From NCBI GenBank assembly GCA_016795485.1, contig JAEUHM010000021.1, positions 1 through 64,000 on the forward strand: a stretch of 64,000 nucleotides of DNA, read 5' to 3'. Of this stretch, positions 9,021 through 17,305 are shown one piece after another. The position numbers and the translations under genes are program-made. Position 1 is the stretch's first letter. The number at the start of each line of letters is the position of its first letter. The notes below the pieces were generated by a model. That model was not told the origin of the DNA. It searched no databases and saw only the letters and a list, made by a program, of their open reading frames with translations. The DNA is from Verrucomicrobiaceae bacterium. GTDB lineage: Bacteria; Verrucomicrobiota; Verrucomicrobiia; Verrucomicrobiales; Verrucomicrobiaceae.

Positions 9021-12000
9021 CTATGGTAGCGCCAATATTCTCGCCGTTCCGGAAAGAATGGGAGAGTTGCTAGAGGTCGTTGGAGGATTCAGCAAGGGAT
9101 TGGGCAACTCTGCGAGATTGAAGTGGCCAACCGCTTGGTTTAGCCCCGAGAGAATGACCCCGTAATACTTCACTGTGCGGTCCAAGTTGGTGGTCAGATT
9201 GGTTGAGGGATTGGGATCACGAAGGACGAGGGTTCCACTGAAGGTTCCATTAGCAGCATCAATGCTAATGGTGTTTCTCAGTGTGTTCGGAGCCGGAAAA
9301 CTGCCGACGTTTGCATTTGTCACGTTAAAGCCATCATCGATGAGGGCAAACTGAAGGCTGTCAGACACTTTGGCACCGGCCATATCCAACTTGGCGTTGG
9401 GCGTGCCACGAGACGGAATATTGATGATCGGCAAACCAACTGGTGCAACGTACTTACCTCCCGTCACAGTGAGGTCGTGTGAAGCAAAACCCGCCTTGTA
9501 TGACCTACTTGCGGCAGTGGCTCCTTTCATCCAGGAAAAAGTGCCAGTAGCTGCGTGAAACCCAGCGAGAGCAGAACTGCTGTGACCAAGACGAAGATTG
9601 CCCAAGAGACTACCTACATTGCCGTGAAGGAGGACGTGCATCGGCGCATCCACAAAGTCAGCACCCATTGTGCCCTGGGTTGGTGAAATGAAGGTGCTCA
9701 CCGTGTAAGAGGTGCCGTCTGCAACACGTCCGGCCATCGTGATTCCCCCCACGCTATCAACAACCGCACGCCCATAGCTGGTACCGCCAGGATGCGCTGT
9801 GATCGGTATCGGTGCCGCAGGAGAGAGCGCTGCAGTATAAACGTCTATCCAGGAGTTGGCTGGATTGGTGGCAGACCACACTCGCTTCCAGCCACTGAAT
9901 ACTTCTTCCTCAAGTTGTTGCGAACCAAACGCCACGGTGCCGGACAGCCGACCAGTCGCAGGATCGACTTTAATGACATAAGTGTCGCGAACTAGTCCCT
10001 GCTGGACAACGACTACCTGTTGATAAATCCCACCAGGCCCGGCTGCGATTTGCCCGGTCGAACGCACCGTCTTGGTCCCGATGAACAACGTGTAAGAAGT
10101 CGCTCCCTGCCCTGTGATAGACATCGTGACCCTTCCGCCAAGGTTTTTGTTCGTTGAGTGGCGAGCAATGGTGCCAGCATAGTGACCGAGCAGGTTCGTC
10201 AATGTAACGCTAGGGATAGCCGCAACATTGATCGTATATGTCTTGCTGAGATCCACTGGCGAACGTGGAGTCGTCCCAGCGGCGTTTGTGGCCACCACAT
10301 TGATCACGTAGGTGCCTGGAGTGGTAGGCTGACCTGCAATGATTCCAGTCAGTCGATTGACGGAGAGTCCTGGTGGAATGACTCCTGTGACCTTAAAGCT
10401 AGTGGCTGGATGATTGGTATCAAACCGAGTGAAGACTGGCTGGGATACGCTGAGGTTAGCCAAGAAGTTGAGTGGGTTCGTGACCACTGGAATACCAAGG
10501 ACCGTTGTGTTCCAACGCTGCGGGATCACTTGTTTGAGGCCAGGGTTGAGGATGACGTGATACTGACCACTCATCACTGCTTTGGCAGATTTGATGACCA
10601 ACGTCTTGGTTGAGGTGCCAGAGTAATCCGCCCCGTCAGAGAGGATGTTGTTGTTGAAGCGCCATTGATAAGTGACGCCAGGCCCAACTACTGGAGCTTC
10701 TAACTTAGCCGTCTTGCCCTCCACGAGAAGAGTGTCTGTGTCAGGCCTCTCATAGTACATCGCCACTGAGGTAGGAGCCGTGGTAGCGCTGCCAAATGCA
10801 TTACTCACGTTCAGCCGATAGACCCCGACATTTGCAGGCGTCATGGCTGGCAATCTCAACAACCGCTGATGACTTCCACCCACTGGGCTGCCATTCCGAG
10901 TCCAATTGAAGGTAATGGCTTGGGTGCCAAAAGGAATGCTTTCTAGTTCCAAGAAGTCTTCAAATCGAACTAGTGTCGATGGATCAGCGTTCAGCACGGC
11001 AAAGGCACCCTCACCGTCTGCTTCAGCTACAACCAGCGCACTGAGATTGATGGAAGTGCGTTCAAAGTCGGAGCCAAAGGTGTCCAAATTGATGCCCGCC
11101 TGCCAGAAACCTTCGGCGGATGGCTTGTAGGTGAGTGTGACCGTCACCGAGGCATTGGGCGGTAGTTCTTCGAGACCCTCGCCACCAGTGAGCACCTCAT
11201 CCTCAAATCCGATCACTTCGAGGCCAATCACGGTGAGGGTCTCCGTAGTCAGATTCTGGAAAGTGAAACTGCGCTTGTACGACTTCCCCGCGACAAGGTC
11301 GCCCACATCGATATCTGCACCGCCAAAAGCCGTGATCTCGGGACTGAAAACGGTCGGTCCATCATAAATCGCTAACCCGGAAGTGATATCGTAGATGCGA
11401 ACCTCACCAGTTTTGACGCCAGCATCGGTATCTACTCCTGGGCGACCCACAAACCAGCGATTGCCTCCGACAGCATTGGCATTGCTGGTGGCATTATTCT
11501 CGTTTACTCCAGCAGAGGGTTTGATCTCGAGCCATCGTCCACCACGACGATGAAACAGATAGCTTCGATGTTCGGCTGCGGGTCCGGCCGTGCTCAATAC
11601 GGAAGCCATGCTGCCAGCCATGCTAAGGGAAGCACCGAAGAATCGAGGTGAACCAGCAAAAGCTGGACTCTTCTCTTGAACAGGAGTCGGAAACACACCG
11701 TCAGCGACCCAAGAGGAAGTGCCCTTGGAGAATCCTATCACAGTGCCTTGTCCGCCGTGGTCCTTACCTGGACTGGACGCGATAATCACTCCGTCTGCCA
11801 TTGCTACAGCTGTGCCAAAACGATCAGCCTGGGCACCACGTGGATCCGTCAGACGTCCAGTTTGTGTCCATGCTGGCGTCACTTCCTCAGCTTGCCGGGA
11901 GAAGACGTAAACCGCACCTCTCAAGAAAACCCCTCCAACCTGTGCTCCCGGAGCACCAACCGCGATGGTATCCTTGTGGACAGCCACAGCAGAACCAAAC

Positions 12001-12692
12001 TTCATTCCGTTTTGAGGATCTGCTGGAACCAGCGTAAGCACGTGCTCCCAGTAGCCGCCTGCGTTGCTAAACACTCCAACGATGCCGCATTTTAGACCGT
12101 TCCGCGGATGAGCTCCATCGGGGCAACCGAGCACAAGGGTATCTTCGGTCATCGCCACGACAGTAATGCCGCCGATATCTCCGTCGGGCCAGTCGCGCGT
12201 GTCCAAAGGAGAGTCTGGAAGATGCGGAAAGAGAGTCTGATCATGGAACCAGCCAAAAAAACCACCAGAAAACAAATGCACCCCGACGGCAGCATTTGGC
12301 TTTTTGCGTTGGAGGACTGCAGCCAGTTCCCCCGCGATAGCGATGGATTCACCGAAGCCCTCGCTGTCTTCGCCCTCAACACCCAAGGACTCATGAAGCG
12401 CCCCCTCGACCGTCCAATCAAATGTGTTGTCAGCGTAAACGTAGACTTTTCCTTCAGTGCTTGGGGGATACGCCGTTGCGATAAAGCGATCACCGCTTGC
12501 AGCGATCCTTGATCCAAAAGCTGCATTGGGCTGTTGCAGAATCTCCCCAATGTTCTCCGGATCTTCAATCACACTGAGATCGACCGTGGTGTTGAACAAC
12601 ACGCTAGCATCTTGAGCGGTGGAAAATCCAGCAATGGAAATCACCGCACAAAGCACCAGAAGTATGCACTTTGGAAAAACAGGGGGCGTCAT
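9021..12692 (-). CDS. Large secreted FG-GAP/Ig protein with shared C-terminal domain
   Basis: A 1223-residue exported protein; signal peptide MTPPVFPKCILLVLCAVISI to about FSTAQ. Residues 30-430 form a beta-propeller of FG-GAP type (repeated GxxVAVGxPGxxxxxGxVYVFxR patterns, such as TIAVGAPGAQVGG and GAVYVFSR). Residues about 450-555 resemble a choice-of-anchor D module (DIDVGDLVAGKSYKRSFTFQN). Then come Ig-like strands (about 560-740) and a putative-Ig (He_PIG) module, GVIPPGLSVNRLTGIIAGQP. Residues 836-1223 are a domain also seen in the proteins at 14232-15428 and 60616-64000, with KAGF and GKYVAP motifs. Probably a cell-surface or matrix adhesin. No enzymatic domain is seen. Confidence 0.75.
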   Translation of the reverse strand: MTPPVFPKCILLVLCAVISIAGFSTAQDASVLFNTTVDLSVIEDPENIGEILQQPNAAFGSRIAASGDRFIATAYPPSTEGKVYVYADNTFDWTVEGALHESLGVEGEDSEGFGESIAIAGELAAVLQRKKPNAAVGVHLFSGGFFGWFHDQTLFPHLPDSPLDTRDWPDGDIGGITVVAMTEDTLVLGCPDGAHPRNGLKCGIVGVFSNAGGYWEHVLTLVPADPQNGMKFGSAVAVHKDTIAVGAPGAQVGGVFLRGAVYVFSRQAEEVTPAWTQTGRLTDPRGAQADRFGTAVAMADGVIIASSPGKDHGGQGTVIGFSKGTSSWVADGVFPTPVQEKSPAFAGSPRFFGASLSMAGSMASVLSTAGPAAEHRSYLFHRRGGRWLEIKPSAGVNENNATSNANAVGGNRWFVGRPGVDTDAGVKTGEVRIYDITSGLAIYDGPTVFSPEITAFGGADIDVGDLVAGKSYKRSFTFQNLTTETLTVIGLEVIGFEDEVLTGGEGLEELPPNASVTVTLTYKPSAEGFWQAGINLDTFGSDFERTSINLSALVVAEADGEGAFAVLNADPSTLVRFEDFLELESIPFGTQAITFNWTRNGSPVGGSHQRLLRLPAMTPANVGVYRLNVSNAFGSATTAPTSVAMYYERPDTDTLLVEGKTAKLEAPVVGPGVTYQWRFNNNILSDGADYSGTSTKTLVIKSAKAVMSGQYHVILNPGLKQVIPQRWNTTVLGIPVVTNPLNFLANLSVSQPVFTRFDTNHPATSFKVTGVIPPGLSVNRLTGIIAGQPTTPGTYVINVVATNAAGTTPRSPVDLSKTYTINVAAIPSVTLTNLLGHYAGTIARHSTNKNLGGRVTMSITGQGATSYTLFIGTKTVRSTGQIAAGPGGIYQQVVVVQQGLVRDTYVIKVDPATGRLSGTVAFGSQQLEEEVFSGWKRVWSATNPANSWIDVYTAALSPAAPIPITAHPGGTSYGRAVVDSVGGITMAGRVADGTSYTVSTFISPTQGTMGADFVDAPMHVLLHGNVGSLLGNLRLGHSSSALAGFHAATGTFSWMKGATAASRSYKAGFASHDLTVTGGKYVAPVGLPIINIPSRGTPNAKLDMAGAKVSDSLQFALIDDGFNVTNANVGSFPAPNTLRNTISIDAANGTFSGTLVLRDPNPSTNLTTNLDRTVKYYGVILSGLNQAVGHFNLAELPNPLLNPPTTSSNSPILSGTARILALP

Positions 12693-12794
12693 AAAATACT
12701 TAATATACCAGAATCAAATGCTCGCGTCACGTGTCTTGCAACACGATTGCGACATTTCAAGACGCCATTGGTTCATTTAGAACAATTTACCCAG

Positions 12795-14048
12795 CTAGTG
12801 AGACCCGGATTGGAGTGGGTTAGTGGCCAAGCGGACAAAATCCCTCGTGACAGCGCTCCAACCCGCTGGACGAACGATTTCCTTCTGAGCAGCCTCACGA
12901 AGTCGGCTCCGTAGCCCTGCGTCACCCATCAACTTCAAAACAGCTGCCCTCATTTCATCTGGAGTGTCAGCTAGGAGGAGATGAACCCCGTGCTGCACGG
13001 GCAGCCCCTCAGCACCAATGGTCGTCGAAACGATCGGAATACCGGCAGCCATCAGTTCCAAAATCTTCAATCGGGTGCCACCGCCTATTCTCAGAGGCAC
13101 GACAGCAATCTGTACGTCCTCAAGGTGGGGTCTGATGTCATCGACCGTGCCTGTGAAGCAAACTGACGGCGCTCCAGATGCCCGCTGAACCAACGACGGA
13201 GGAGGATTGCGCCCAATAACCCGCAAAGATGCCTCAGGGTGACCTGTGGAAATACTCGGCCATACTTCTTCCAGAAACCAGGCCATGCCATCTATATTAG
13301 GCATCCAGTCCATCGAGCCCAAGAAACAAACTTGCCCTGGCTGCTTTGGCTTTTCCCAAATACCCGCAAAGGCCGATTCAGAGACCCCTGTGGCGACATG
13401 CCCAACAATATTGTTCAATCCATATTCCCGGGCCGCCAGTTCTGAATCAGCGGCGGAGACAGTGATGACCCGGGCAAAATCTTTGCTCAACCGCCCTTCA
13501 AGCCGGTGCATCCGGCGATACTGACTGCTGAAATACATCTTTGCGAACCAGGACCGGGCGGTCTCCGCCGTTCTCTTCCAAATCAGAGCTTCGATGTTGT
13601 GCTGAAATAATATCGCCCGTTTCCTGACGGCTAGGGGTAGCGAAAGCGCCGGAGTTAGAAAATCGCAGATGATCAAATCAGGATCGTCCCGTCTACAGAT
13701 CTGCTCCACTCGATGACCAAGCGCAGTGCTGCGGTAAAGATCTAGCGAGAGCGGATTGGGACTGAAGAGATTCGCGATGGCGCGCCACATAAACGCCACA
13801 GACCGTCGGTGCGGCACTTCTAGTGGGATGAACTCTATCTTTGAGGCGTAGTCACAACGGTCTCCATTTTCTGGACTTCCGAGTGCCAAAAAGTGAACGT
13901 CGTGGTCCGCATGAAGTGCTTTGAGCATCTCATACGTGCGCAATCTTCCTCCAGTATTGGGTGGATACACTCCACCGGACTTAATCCACAACACCCGCAG
14001 TCGAGGCGAAGGCGAGTTGGGAGTTACGAGTGTAGAGGAATGCCCCAT
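12795..14048 (-). CDS. Glycosyltransferase family 4 protein
   Basis: A 417-residue GT-B glycosyltransferase. The N-terminal domain begins LRVLWIKSGGVYPPNTGGRL, the usual Gly-rich acceptor-side loop with RTYEMLKAL. The C-terminal nucleotide-sugar domain has VCFLGSMDWMPNIDG, LRVIGRNPPP and VPLRIGGGTRLKILELMAAG, the family-4 E-x7-E region. It resembles exopolysaccharide (PEP-CTERM/EpsH-type) sugar transferases that pass an activated sugar to a lipid-linked chain on the cytoplasmic side. No other polysaccharide gene is adjacent, so the product it builds cannot be named. Confidence 0.85.
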   Translation of the reverse strand: MGHSSTLVTPNSPSPRLRVLWIKSGGVYPPNTGGRLRTYEMLKALHADHDVHFLALGSPENGDRCDYASKIEFIPLEVPHRRSVAFMWRAIANLFSPNPLSLDLYRSTALGHRVEQICRRDDPDLIICDFLTPALSLPLAVRKRAILFQHNIEALIWKRTAETARSWFAKMYFSSQYRRMHRLEGRLSKDFARVITVSAADSELAAREYGLNNIVGHVATGVSESAFAGIWEKPKQPGQVCFLGSMDWMPNIDGMAWFLEEVWPSISTGHPEASLRVIGRNPPPSLVQRASGAPSVCFTGTVDDIRPHLEDVQIAVVPLRIGGGTRLKILELMAAGIPIVSTTIGAEGLPVQHGVHLLLADTPDEMRAAVLKLMGDAGLRSRLREAAQKEIVRPAGWSAVTRDFVRLATNPLQSGSH

Positions 14049-14154
14049 GATTTAGAATAATGCGTAATGATCAGATATTATCAGAAATGATAGAATGTCC
14101 ATCACCCATCCAGAACATTTTCATGGACTGATTCGCAAACACCGAGAAAGAGGC

Positions 14155-14183
14155 TTGTCATTTTTGCCATTTCATCGCAAAAT
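14155..14183 (+). promoter_or_regulatory. Candidate sigma-70-type promoter
   Basis: TTGTCA (14155-14160) and CAAAAT (14178-14183) are 17 bp apart, matching 5 of 6 and 4 of 6 consensus positions, in AT-rich DNA ahead of the secreted-protein gene at 14232. Assigned from consensus alone. Confidence 0.3.
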
Positions 14184-14231
14184 GAAAAAATATTGTCTTT
14201 TGACAGAGCCAATTTCACCAACGTCCAACCC

Positions 14232-15428
14232 ATGAAGTCACTGAAAACCATGAGAATAGTGCTCGCCACCATCATTGTCGGGATCGGCATCGCTACGAGT
14301 GCAAACGCCCAGTTTCCGACCACTGCGGGCAACGTTGGGAACTTCAGCGGTATCATTCAAGGAAGCACCGCTGGCACCGACACACAGCTAAACAGCGCCC
14401 ACGCGACCATCACCGTAACGACGGCGGGTGTTTTCTCGGGTAAGCTTAACAGGTCGGGCGTGGTCACTACCGTTGCCGGAACTTTCAACCCAACTACTGG
14501 TGTATTTAGTACCGCTGCTCCGGTGTCAGGCGCTGGCGAAGCATTCAACCTTACTTACTCTTCTGCCGGCACTCCTTCGATTACCGGGACAATCACTCGT
14601 TACAAGGCTGGAGCTCCTGTGGCTGTTCTCAATCTCTCAGCGATTCAAACTTACAGCAAAGTAGACCTGCCTCCCGTTGGGAAGACAGGCATCTACAATG
14701 TGGCCTTGACCGCTCCCGTAGCTCCACCCTCTCTAGCAGTTGGTGAATACCCCACAGGAAACTCAGTGGGCACGTTCACGGTGAAAGGAACCGATGGTAC
14801 GGCCAAAGCAGTCATTCGTTTGGCCGACGGCACCGTTGCGACATCCGCCACATGGCTGCGAAAAAACAGCACGGTTGGCATCTACGCTCCATTTGCTGCC
14901 CGTCTCGGAGCGCTCGTAGGCAATGCAACAGTCGACACAAGTGCGCTCAACACTGACGTCACTGGCACAGGCCTCCGTTGGTTCCGTGCTCCAAACAATT
15001 CCCACTACTACCAAGCAGGTTATGAAGAGGGTCTAACCGTTGATCTCACGGGGGCTTTCCAGTCCACTTCTACCCTCGGTTCTATGAACTTCACGGCAAA
15101 CTCCCCAAATGCCACTCTGACCGTGAGCAGTCCTCTTGTGGCGGGATCACCGGTGACCAAGAACATGGACGTGAACGGCTCGGGTGTCGGCTTGACCAAT
15201 CCTCTCACCAAAGATCCTAAGTTTACGATTCTTCCAACGACCTCCACCAAGTCCGGCCAAATCACCGGTCAATACACTGATTTGTCATCCGGTAAGCACA
15301 GCATATTCGGCATCGTCGTTGCCAAGGGTGGTGTAAGCAACGCTTACGGCTTCCTGCTTTCGCCGTTGCCCAAAAATGTCGATGGCACAGGCAAAGGCGG
15401 CTTGGTGCAGATCGTTGCGCTACCTTAA
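14232..15428 (+). CDS. Secreted protein made of the uncharacterised KAGF-type domain
   Basis: A 398-residue protein from the ATG at 14232, which gives a clean signal peptide (MKSLKTMRIVLATIIVGIGI to SANAQ). The mature protein is a Thr/Ser/Gly-rich beta-strand protein. It begins GNFSGIIQGSTAG and contains HYYQAGYEEGLTVDLTGAF and a C-terminal FGIVVAKGGVSNAYGFLLS...VQIVALP. The same pattern (GxFxGxI at the start, Y-K/Q-AG-F/Y then L-x-V-x-G, and YYGVIL or FNGVIV near the end) appears in the C-terminal parts of the proteins at 9021-12692 and 60616-64000. It is thus a stand-alone copy of a domain those proteins carry as a tail. Function is unknown. It ends just before a strong terminator. Confidence 0.7.
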   Translation: MKSLKTMRIVLATIIVGIGIATSANAQFPTTAGNVGNFSGIIQGSTAGTDTQLNSAHATITVTTAGVFSGKLNRSGVVTTVAGTFNPTTGVFSTAAPVSGAGEAFNLTYSSAGTPSITGTITRYKAGAPVAVLNLSAIQTYSKVDLPPVGKTGIYNVALTAPVAPPSLAVGEYPTGNSVGTFTVKGTDGTAKAVIRLADGTVATSATWLRKNSTVGIYAPFAARLGALVGNATVDTSALNTDVTGTGLRWFRAPNNSHYYQAGYEEGLTVDLTGAFQSTSTLGSMNFTANSPNATLTVSSPLVAGSPVTKNMDVNGSGVGLTNPLTKDPKFTILPTTSTKSGQITGQYTDLSSGKHSIFGIVVAKGGVSNAYGFLLSPLPKNVDGTGKGGLVQIVALP

Positions 15429-15452
15429 TCCTGGGACTTCCACTTTAATCCG

Positions 15453-15487
15453 AAGGCCGCAGTTGCTCAGTGCACTGCGGCCTTTTT
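15453..15487 (+). terminator. Intrinsic terminator after the secreted-protein gene
   Basis: AAGGCCGCAGT and ACTGCGGCCTT form a perfect 11-bp stem with a 10-nt loop, followed on the plus strand by TTTTT. It is a textbook rho-independent terminator 24 nt after the stop at 15428. It also lies in the gap to the convergent exonuclease gene but lacks a T-tract on the minus strand. Confidence 0.9.
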
Positions 15488-15513
15488 CTTGCCCATACTT
15501 TCAAATCACAGGG

Positions 15514-16272
15514 TCATGAAATGACACACTCCACTGGGCAGTGATCCGATCCATAGACATCCGACCGTATGGAGCAACTCTTGATCGCAGGCAACAACTG
15601 CTCGGAAGCAAGCCAGTAATCGAGACGCCATCCAATGTTTTTCTCCCGTGCGGACCCACCCGTCCGCATCGTCCACCATGTGTATCTACCCGGGCTCTGG
15701 TCAAATCGACGAAACACATCGACGATTCCTTCCTTCATGTAGTTGCCAAAACTTGCCCGCTCAGCATCGCTGAAGCCTGGGTTGTTGCGGTTCGACTTAG
15801 GGTTGGCCAAATCAATCTCTTCGTGAGCACAGTTGAGATCGCCACAGACCAATACAGGCTTCCGCTTCTCCAACTTTTTCAGATGCCTGAGAAAATCAGC
15901 ATCCCACCGAAGGCGATACCCCAGCCTGGCGAGTTCCGCCTGAGAGTTAGGCGTGTAAACATTGACGAGATGAAAGTCAGGGTACTCAGCGTGAATCACA
16001 CGTCCCTCGCTGTCATGTTCGGGTATCCCCAGCCCCAAATTGGAGGTGATTGGGGCGACCCGGCTCAAAAGGAGAGTCCCGGAGTATCCTTTTTTCTGAG
16101 CGCTATTCCAAATGGCATGATAGCCCTCCAGCCAACTCAAATCACATTGAACTTGTTCCGCTTTCACTTCTTGGAGGCAAATCACATCCGCATCTGTGCC
16201 AAGCAAGTACTCCCGAAGCCCCTTGTTCATCGCTGCCCGGATACCATTTACATTCCACGTGGAGAGTTTCAT
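15514..16272 (-). CDS. xth: Exodeoxyribonuclease III
   Basis: A 252-residue member of the exonuclease III/AP-endonuclease family. Motifs in order: MKLSTWNVNGIRAA (Asn of the metal site), DVICLQEVKAEQ (metal-binding Glu), VNVYTPNS, VLVCGDLNCAHEEIDL (catalytic Asp and Asn), RYTWWTM, and GSDHCPVECVIS (catalytic Asp-His). The enzyme cuts DNA at abasic sites and trims 3' ends in base-excision repair in the cytoplasm. Length matches the family (about 250-270). It runs divergently from rex. Confidence 0.93.
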   Translation of the reverse strand: MKLSTWNVNGIRAAMNKGLREYLLGTDADVICLQEVKAEQVQCDLSWLEGYHAIWNSAQKKGYSGTLLLSRVAPITSNLGLGIPEHDSEGRVIHAEYPDFHLVNVYTPNSQAELARLGYRLRWDADFLRHLKKLEKRKPVLVCGDLNCAHEEIDLANPKSNRNNPGFSDAERASFGNYMKEGIVDVFRRFDQSPGRYTWWTMRTGGSAREKNIGWRLDYWLASEQLLPAIKSCSIRSDVYGSDHCPVECVIS

Positions 16273-16351
16273 CGCGACTTATCATGGGCGGCGACCCTGA
16301 AGTGTCTACGCTACAGTTTCTTCATCGTCGCCTTGACGCAATCATGAAGCA

Positions 16352-16365
16352 TGTGAAATTTCACA
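16352..16365. promoter_or_regulatory. Perfect palindrome next to the rex start codon
   Basis: TGTGAAATTTCACA is a perfect 14-bp palindrome ending one base before the GTG start of rex at 16367. The half-site TGTGAA/TTCACA is that of known Rex operators, but those have four bases between half-sites and this has two. It may be an autoregulatory Rex site or a site for another dimeric regulator; bound protein would block initiation. Confidence 0.45.
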
Positions 16366-16366
16366 C

Positions 16367-16987
16367 GTGCATCGTGTTGATATCCCCCGCAAGTCGATCT
16401 ACCGCCTCAGCATCTACCAACGCTGCCTTCAGCGCCTCAAGGAAAATGACGTCGATACTGTGTCATCAGAGGCTCTGGCAAAAGCTGCTGGCGTGAAGAG
16501 TACGCAGTTGCGCAAGGACTTAGCTTACTTTGGCCAGTTTGGCACACGCGGTCTCGGCTACAACGTGGATGCCCTATCCCGCACGATTGGGGATGTCCTC
16601 GGGCAGAACAAACTTCAGCCCGTCATCCTTGTAGGAGTGGGTAATCTAGGCTCGGCTCTTCTGCGTTATGGTGGATTCCGCAAAGAAGGGTTCGAGATCG
16701 TCAGCGCTTTCGACGTGGACCCCTCCCGCGCCCGACTAGCAGGAGTCCAAGTGCCAGTGCGTGCCATTGGCGAAATGAGCCGATTCGTAAATGAAGCCGG
16801 TGTCAAGATGGCCATCGTTGCTGTGCCAGCTGCGGCAGCACAAACCGTAGCCAACCAACTTGTGGAAGCGGGCATCCAAGGTATCCTCAACTTCTCGCCA
16901 ATTGTGATCGAAGTGCCCGACAACGTCGTGGTTAACAGCGTAGACTTGGCAGTCGAGCTAGAAAACCTGAGCTACTTTATCCGGTAG
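16367..16987 (+). CDS. rex: Redox-sensing transcriptional repressor Rex
   Basis: A 206-residue protein. The N-terminal winged helix spans residues 5-75 (SIYRLSIYQRCLQRL, TVSSEALAKAAGVKSTQLRKDLAYFGQFGTRGLGYNV). A Rossmann domain with VILVGVGNLGSALL (about 86-99) binds NADH, and AFDVDPSR follows. The C-terminal helix LAVELENLSYFI is the domain-swapped dimer helix. Rex binds DNA when NAD+/NADH is high and releases when NADH builds up, controlling respiratory and fermentative genes. Length is typical (about 205-215). The start is GTG because no in-frame ATG precedes the conserved segment. A palindrome abuts it, suggesting autoregulation. Confidence 0.93.
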   Translation: MHRVDIPRKSIYRLSIYQRCLQRLKENDVDTVSSEALAKAAGVKSTQLRKDLAYFGQFGTRGLGYNVDALSRTIGDVLGQNKLQPVILVGVGNLGSALLRYGGFRKEGFEIVSAFDVDPSRARLAGVQVPVRAIGEMSRFVNEAGVKMAIVAVPAAAAQTVANQLVEAGIQGILNFSPIVIEVPDNVVVNSVDLAVELENLSYFIR

Positions 16988-17228
16988 TAGATCTGAGCAC
17001 ACCATCATTCGCCCTCTTCCAAGTTCAGCAACAATAATGCAACGCCCTGAAAAGGCACTGAACTACAACTAAGACGATCGTCACCGGACGTTCTGCGTCA
17101 CCAGTGGTTGTACTTCGGTTCACGGCAATGATTTGGAACGTGATCAGAGCCTCAATTGCCTTACTTTCCTTGGAGTTCTTAGGGTTCTAATCATTTCACC
17201 GGAACACGGAAACGTTTGGCGATCCATA
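16988..17228. other. Intergenic stretch without a recognised gene
   Basis: The gap between rex and the first secretion ATPase gene totals 318 bp. I see no open frame with a credible start, no tRNA-like cloverleaf and no strong hairpin. Its 3' end holds the candidate promoter at 17229-17258. Confidence 0.5.
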
Positions 17229-17258
17229 TTGACACTGAAAGGCCCGCTGCCATAGACT
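17229..17258 (+). promoter_or_regulatory. Candidate promoter of the secretion operon
   Basis: TTGACA (17229-17234, perfect -35) and TAGACT (17253-17258, 4 of 6 for -10) are 18 bp apart. The start codon of the first GspE-like gene follows 47 nt downstream. The downstream genes to 22747 run in the same direction with small gaps. Confidence 0.4.
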
Positions 17259-17305
17259 GAGAATAGTTTTTCCTCTCTCCGTCACCTTCCCGCGTCACAT
17301 TTTGC

